From Alkalihalobacillus deserti (GTDB lineage Bacteria > Bacillota > Bacilli > Bacillales > Bacillaceae_D): 64,000 bases of DNA. Both the position numbers and the translations under genes were made by a program. The number at the start of each line of letters is the position of its first letter. Within the stretch, counting starts at the first letter, position 1. Below the pieces are notes generated by a model that was not told the DNA's origin, made no database searches, and saw nothing but the letters and a program-made list of their open reading frames with translations. The DNA is taken from positions 43,819 through 107,818 of the forward strand of contig NZ_JAJAFR010000013.1 in NCBI RefSeq assembly GCF_020734105.1. Reading direction: 5' to 3'. This document shows positions 62,075 through 64,000 of this stretch, piece by piece.

Positions 62075-62759
62075 CTATAGGCTTGATGACAGGCTTCCTG
62101 CTGTAGACCGCAAACGGCCTAATTCACGATAGATGGCGATTCCTATAAAAATAGCGACTACTCCAGCCACAGTCCCAGCTTCTGTAGGAGTAAATACTCC
62201 GCCATAGATTCCGCCTAGGATAATAACTGGCATCAGGATTCCTGGAATAGCAGATATAATAATTTTTATGCTGTTGTTTTTCTTCTGTGGATCTAATTCC
62301 ACTTTCTCTTTTAGTGCGCTGGCCAGTTCATGATTTACCATCTTCCGGCTATAGGATATTGATCGTTGAAAAGATGATGATTAGCAAAACAGCAGGTCCA
62401 ACTGTTGCTAGAAAAGCACCTAACACGGAAGTACCTGTCACCCACCCATAAATAATTAAGGGAACAATTGGCGGTATGAGAACGCCTAATATCGAAGACA
62501 CACTGACTAACGAAGTTGCGTAACCCCTACTGAATCCTTGCGCAATCATCTGCGGGGTCATAATTGGCCCTACTGCAGCAATACCAGTAAAAGCACTGCC
62601 GAATATGGCGCCTAATAGCCCGCATGCTAGGACAACCAGCACCCCTATTGCACCTCTTATCTTCCCTACCAAAAGGTTAATAGCAGCTAGTAAATATGTC
62701 GTTCTTTTCTTCATTGAATTGGTTTCCTTTACGGACCATATCCCAAGCTTCATCGCCAC
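62075..62759 (-). pseudogene. TRAP transporter large permease (DctM), truncated and frameshifted
   Basis: The upper part reads GAIGVLVVLACGLLGAIFGS, VGPIMTPQMIAQGFSRGYA, and LGVLIPPIVPLIIYGWVTGT, central DctM helices. It stops at 62349; one base later in the other frame the protein resumes as YSRKMVNHELASALKEKVEL and GGIYGGVFTPTEAGTVAGVV. The N-terminal third is absent (the region joins a lipoprotein fragment near 62695) and the C-terminus is cut at 62075. DctP and DctQ partners are not present. Confidence 0.8.
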
Positions 62760-63518
62760 TAATGAGTTCTAGCATTTCAATTTCTAATTTGACAGCACCT
62801 TGAAAAAGGTCGTTATATGAAAGAGTTACCCGTTCTCCAATTGTCAGCGGATTGTTTCGTGTACCAACTTCATTTTCATTGCCTTCTGATGAATCGACCT
62901 CAGCTTCTTGACTTTCTTCCGCTTCATATTTGACTAACAGATCTTCTCGTGGTGTATCTGCTGATAGAAGTGTCCGCAACTCATAATAAGTATCACGCAT
63001 CTCATCATCTTCAATAGTAGGGCTAAAGATCCAGCCTAGTTTGTATTCGTAAATAAAGAACAACATTTCTTCAAACTTCCATCTTGACCTTGTAATCTGG
63101 CAAAAGAATTCCTGTTTCTCCATCATCTTCATGCTCCATTGATTCAATAATTGCAAACTGATTTAAGTCAATCGTTGTGAACTCAGATTCTTCAGTAAAA
63201 CCGTTCATCAGATGAAACAACGGTTGAACATCAGGGTGAATGAAATCATCAATCGCTTTTTCACGTGCTTCCTCATCGGTCGTATAAGAAATGTTGTACG
63301 AAGCTTTTAATCATCTGCTCTTCTTCTGTTAGATTGTTCTTTTCTTCTAACCAATTCTCTTCTTTCTTTGCTTCTGCACTTACTTCCGTTTCTCCATCAA
63401 CCTTCTCAATCGTTGCTTCCTCGCCACAACCAGTTGCAATCATAGCTGCTGCTACAACTGACATGAATAATTTCCCTGTTTTCTTCATTTCGTTTCCCCC
63501 TATTGAATGTGATTTACA
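62677..63518 (-). pseudogene. Lipoprotein with a C-terminal Bacillus lipoprotein domain, frameshifted
   Basis: From about 63488 the gene reads MKKTGKLFMSVVAAAMIATG then C, a lipobox, and an acidic linker. Near 63270 it shifts frame to ISYTTDEEAREKAIDDFIHP and later DGETGILLPDYKVKMEV, and near 63075 shifts again to FEEMLFFIYEYKLGWIF, and ends with GTRNNPLTIGERVTL and SGDEAWDMVRKGNQFNE. After NQFNE the sequence passes into the TRAP-permease remnant. A second decayed copy of the C-terminal domain is at 37680-38060. Confidence 0.75.
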
Positions 63519-63589
63519 TTCATAGGATAACAAAGTGAAATGACAACCTATTGTAAGCGAAAAAACGTTTTATTGATAAATTTTTAACC

Positions 63590-63790
63590 AGTGGCGAGCA
63601 TCTGTTTCATTTTTTCTTGGTATTCAATTGGTTCAATGATCTCTGCATCCATTCCTTATTGCATGATCCATTGCAGAAATTCTCAGTCATGGTTCAATGT
63701 AACCTCAAAAAACAAGCTTCCATCTTTCTTTTCCGTGAGCTTCGGTGTCACAAAGAGCTCCTCTTCTTTTATGTACGGGCCACATTTGAG
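63590..63790 (-). pseudogene. C-terminal remnant of a WYL-type regulator
   Basis: The minus strand reads GPYIKEEELFVTPKLTEKKD, SLFFEVTLNHD, stop, EFLQWIMQ, then MDAEIIEPIEYQEKMKQML. This is the end of a WYL/WCX domain (…LNHxxEFLQWIMQFGxDAEI…). Two in-frame stops. It may be the missing end of a regulator like the one at 14529-14963. Confidence 0.6.
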
Positions 63791-63810
63791 TTAAATAAAA
63801 CCTTAAACGA

Positions 63811-63880
63811 CCACCTGCTAAAGCAGGTGGATTTGGACATAAAATGTCTACGACTAAAGTCGTTTCTTAAGACTGAAGTC
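63811..63880. repeat. Array of small hairpins, possible IS200/IS605-type end
   Basis: Four short palindromes follow each other: CCACCTGCTAAAGCAGGTGG (63811-63830), GACATAAAATGTC (63836-63848), CGACTAAAGTCG (63851-63862) and GACTGAAGTC (63871-63880). Subterminal hairpins of this style occur at ends of IS200/IS605 elements and in guide-RNA regions next to TnpB genes. No transposase is visible. Confidence 0.45.
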
Positions 63881-64000
63881 CTCTCCAAGTCCAAATGCTT
63901 TAAGCAAACTAAATTTTGACTAAACTCACTCTTCAATCGTGAATATGTCGTTCTTTTCTTCATTGAATTGGTTCGCAATATAATTTCTTATTGTTTCTTC

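Overview
The window reads as the chromosome of a spore-forming, low-GC member of the Bacillaceae (Bacillota). The support is strong GGAGG ribosome sites with many GTG and TTG starts, a Spo0E-family phosphatase, a class III fructose-1,6-bisphosphatase, an AcsA-type acetyl-CoA synthetase, YndJ, YrhK and DUF421 proteins, and CcpA-type cre-like boxes. Most genes lie on the minus strand. There are no rRNA genes and I see no CRISPR array; one tRNA-Gln is present. Decayed genes, truncated transposons and dispersed GGGACAGG or AACAGTGCC palindromes are frequent, so the accessory parts have been rearranged repeatedly.

Layout. 0-4 kb: duplicated yndJ (first copy truncated at a palindrome), an MFS transporter, and a WG-repeat lipoprotein with a stop codon in its signal peptide. 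4-14 kb: a defence- or DNA-repair-like block with a DprA/SLOG protein directly behind a RecQ helicase that carries a C-terminal phosphoribosyltransferase domain, a sirtuin with an extra N-terminal domain, a DUF1643 protein, a DUF4139 protein and a WYL regulator. Two C-terminal fragments of rmuC bracket the second half of this block. 14-24 kb: relics, then a biotin-independent malonate decarboxylase operon (mdcR-H-A-B-C-DE-G, with D and E fused) and the divergent malonate transporter madLM. Three GTCGAC-type inverted repeats are probably the MdcR operators.

24-37 kb: small genes and a Spo0E-like protein, then a catabolic locus: BCCT transporter, quinone oxidoreductase, GntR/FCD regulator, luciferase-like monooxygenase, DUF1185 protein, alpha/beta hydrolase, aldehyde dehydrogenase, FMN reductase, a RibB-like/riboflavin kinase fusion, an orphan ORF and a second aldehyde dehydrogenase. 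The enzyme set matches two-component FMN-monooxygenase ring cleavage of N-heterocycles (the trigonelline and pyridine pathways). The BCCT carrier points to a betaine-like substrate such as trigonelline or homarine. Three copies of CATGTACCATG sit before the three transcription units, and one lies inside a perfect 16-bp inverted repeat. I consider this locus the most interesting system in the window.

37-47 kb: IS4 and TctA relics, a shattered DHA2 drug transporter, fbp, tRNA-Gln, a carbon-nitrogen hydrolase, a split EVE-HNH endonuclease and a broken DUF4145 gene. 47-61 kb: a urea-transporter homologue, a sugar-type ABC importer with an amidase and a divergent LuxR regulator, IS3 relics, YrhK, DUF421, an OFA-family MFS carrier, acsA and a divergent LytTR regulator. 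61-64 kb: decayed TRAP transporter, lipoprotein and WYL-regulator genes and a set of small hairpins like the end of an IS200/IS605 element.

All functions are read from sequence motifs and context; no database search was possible.
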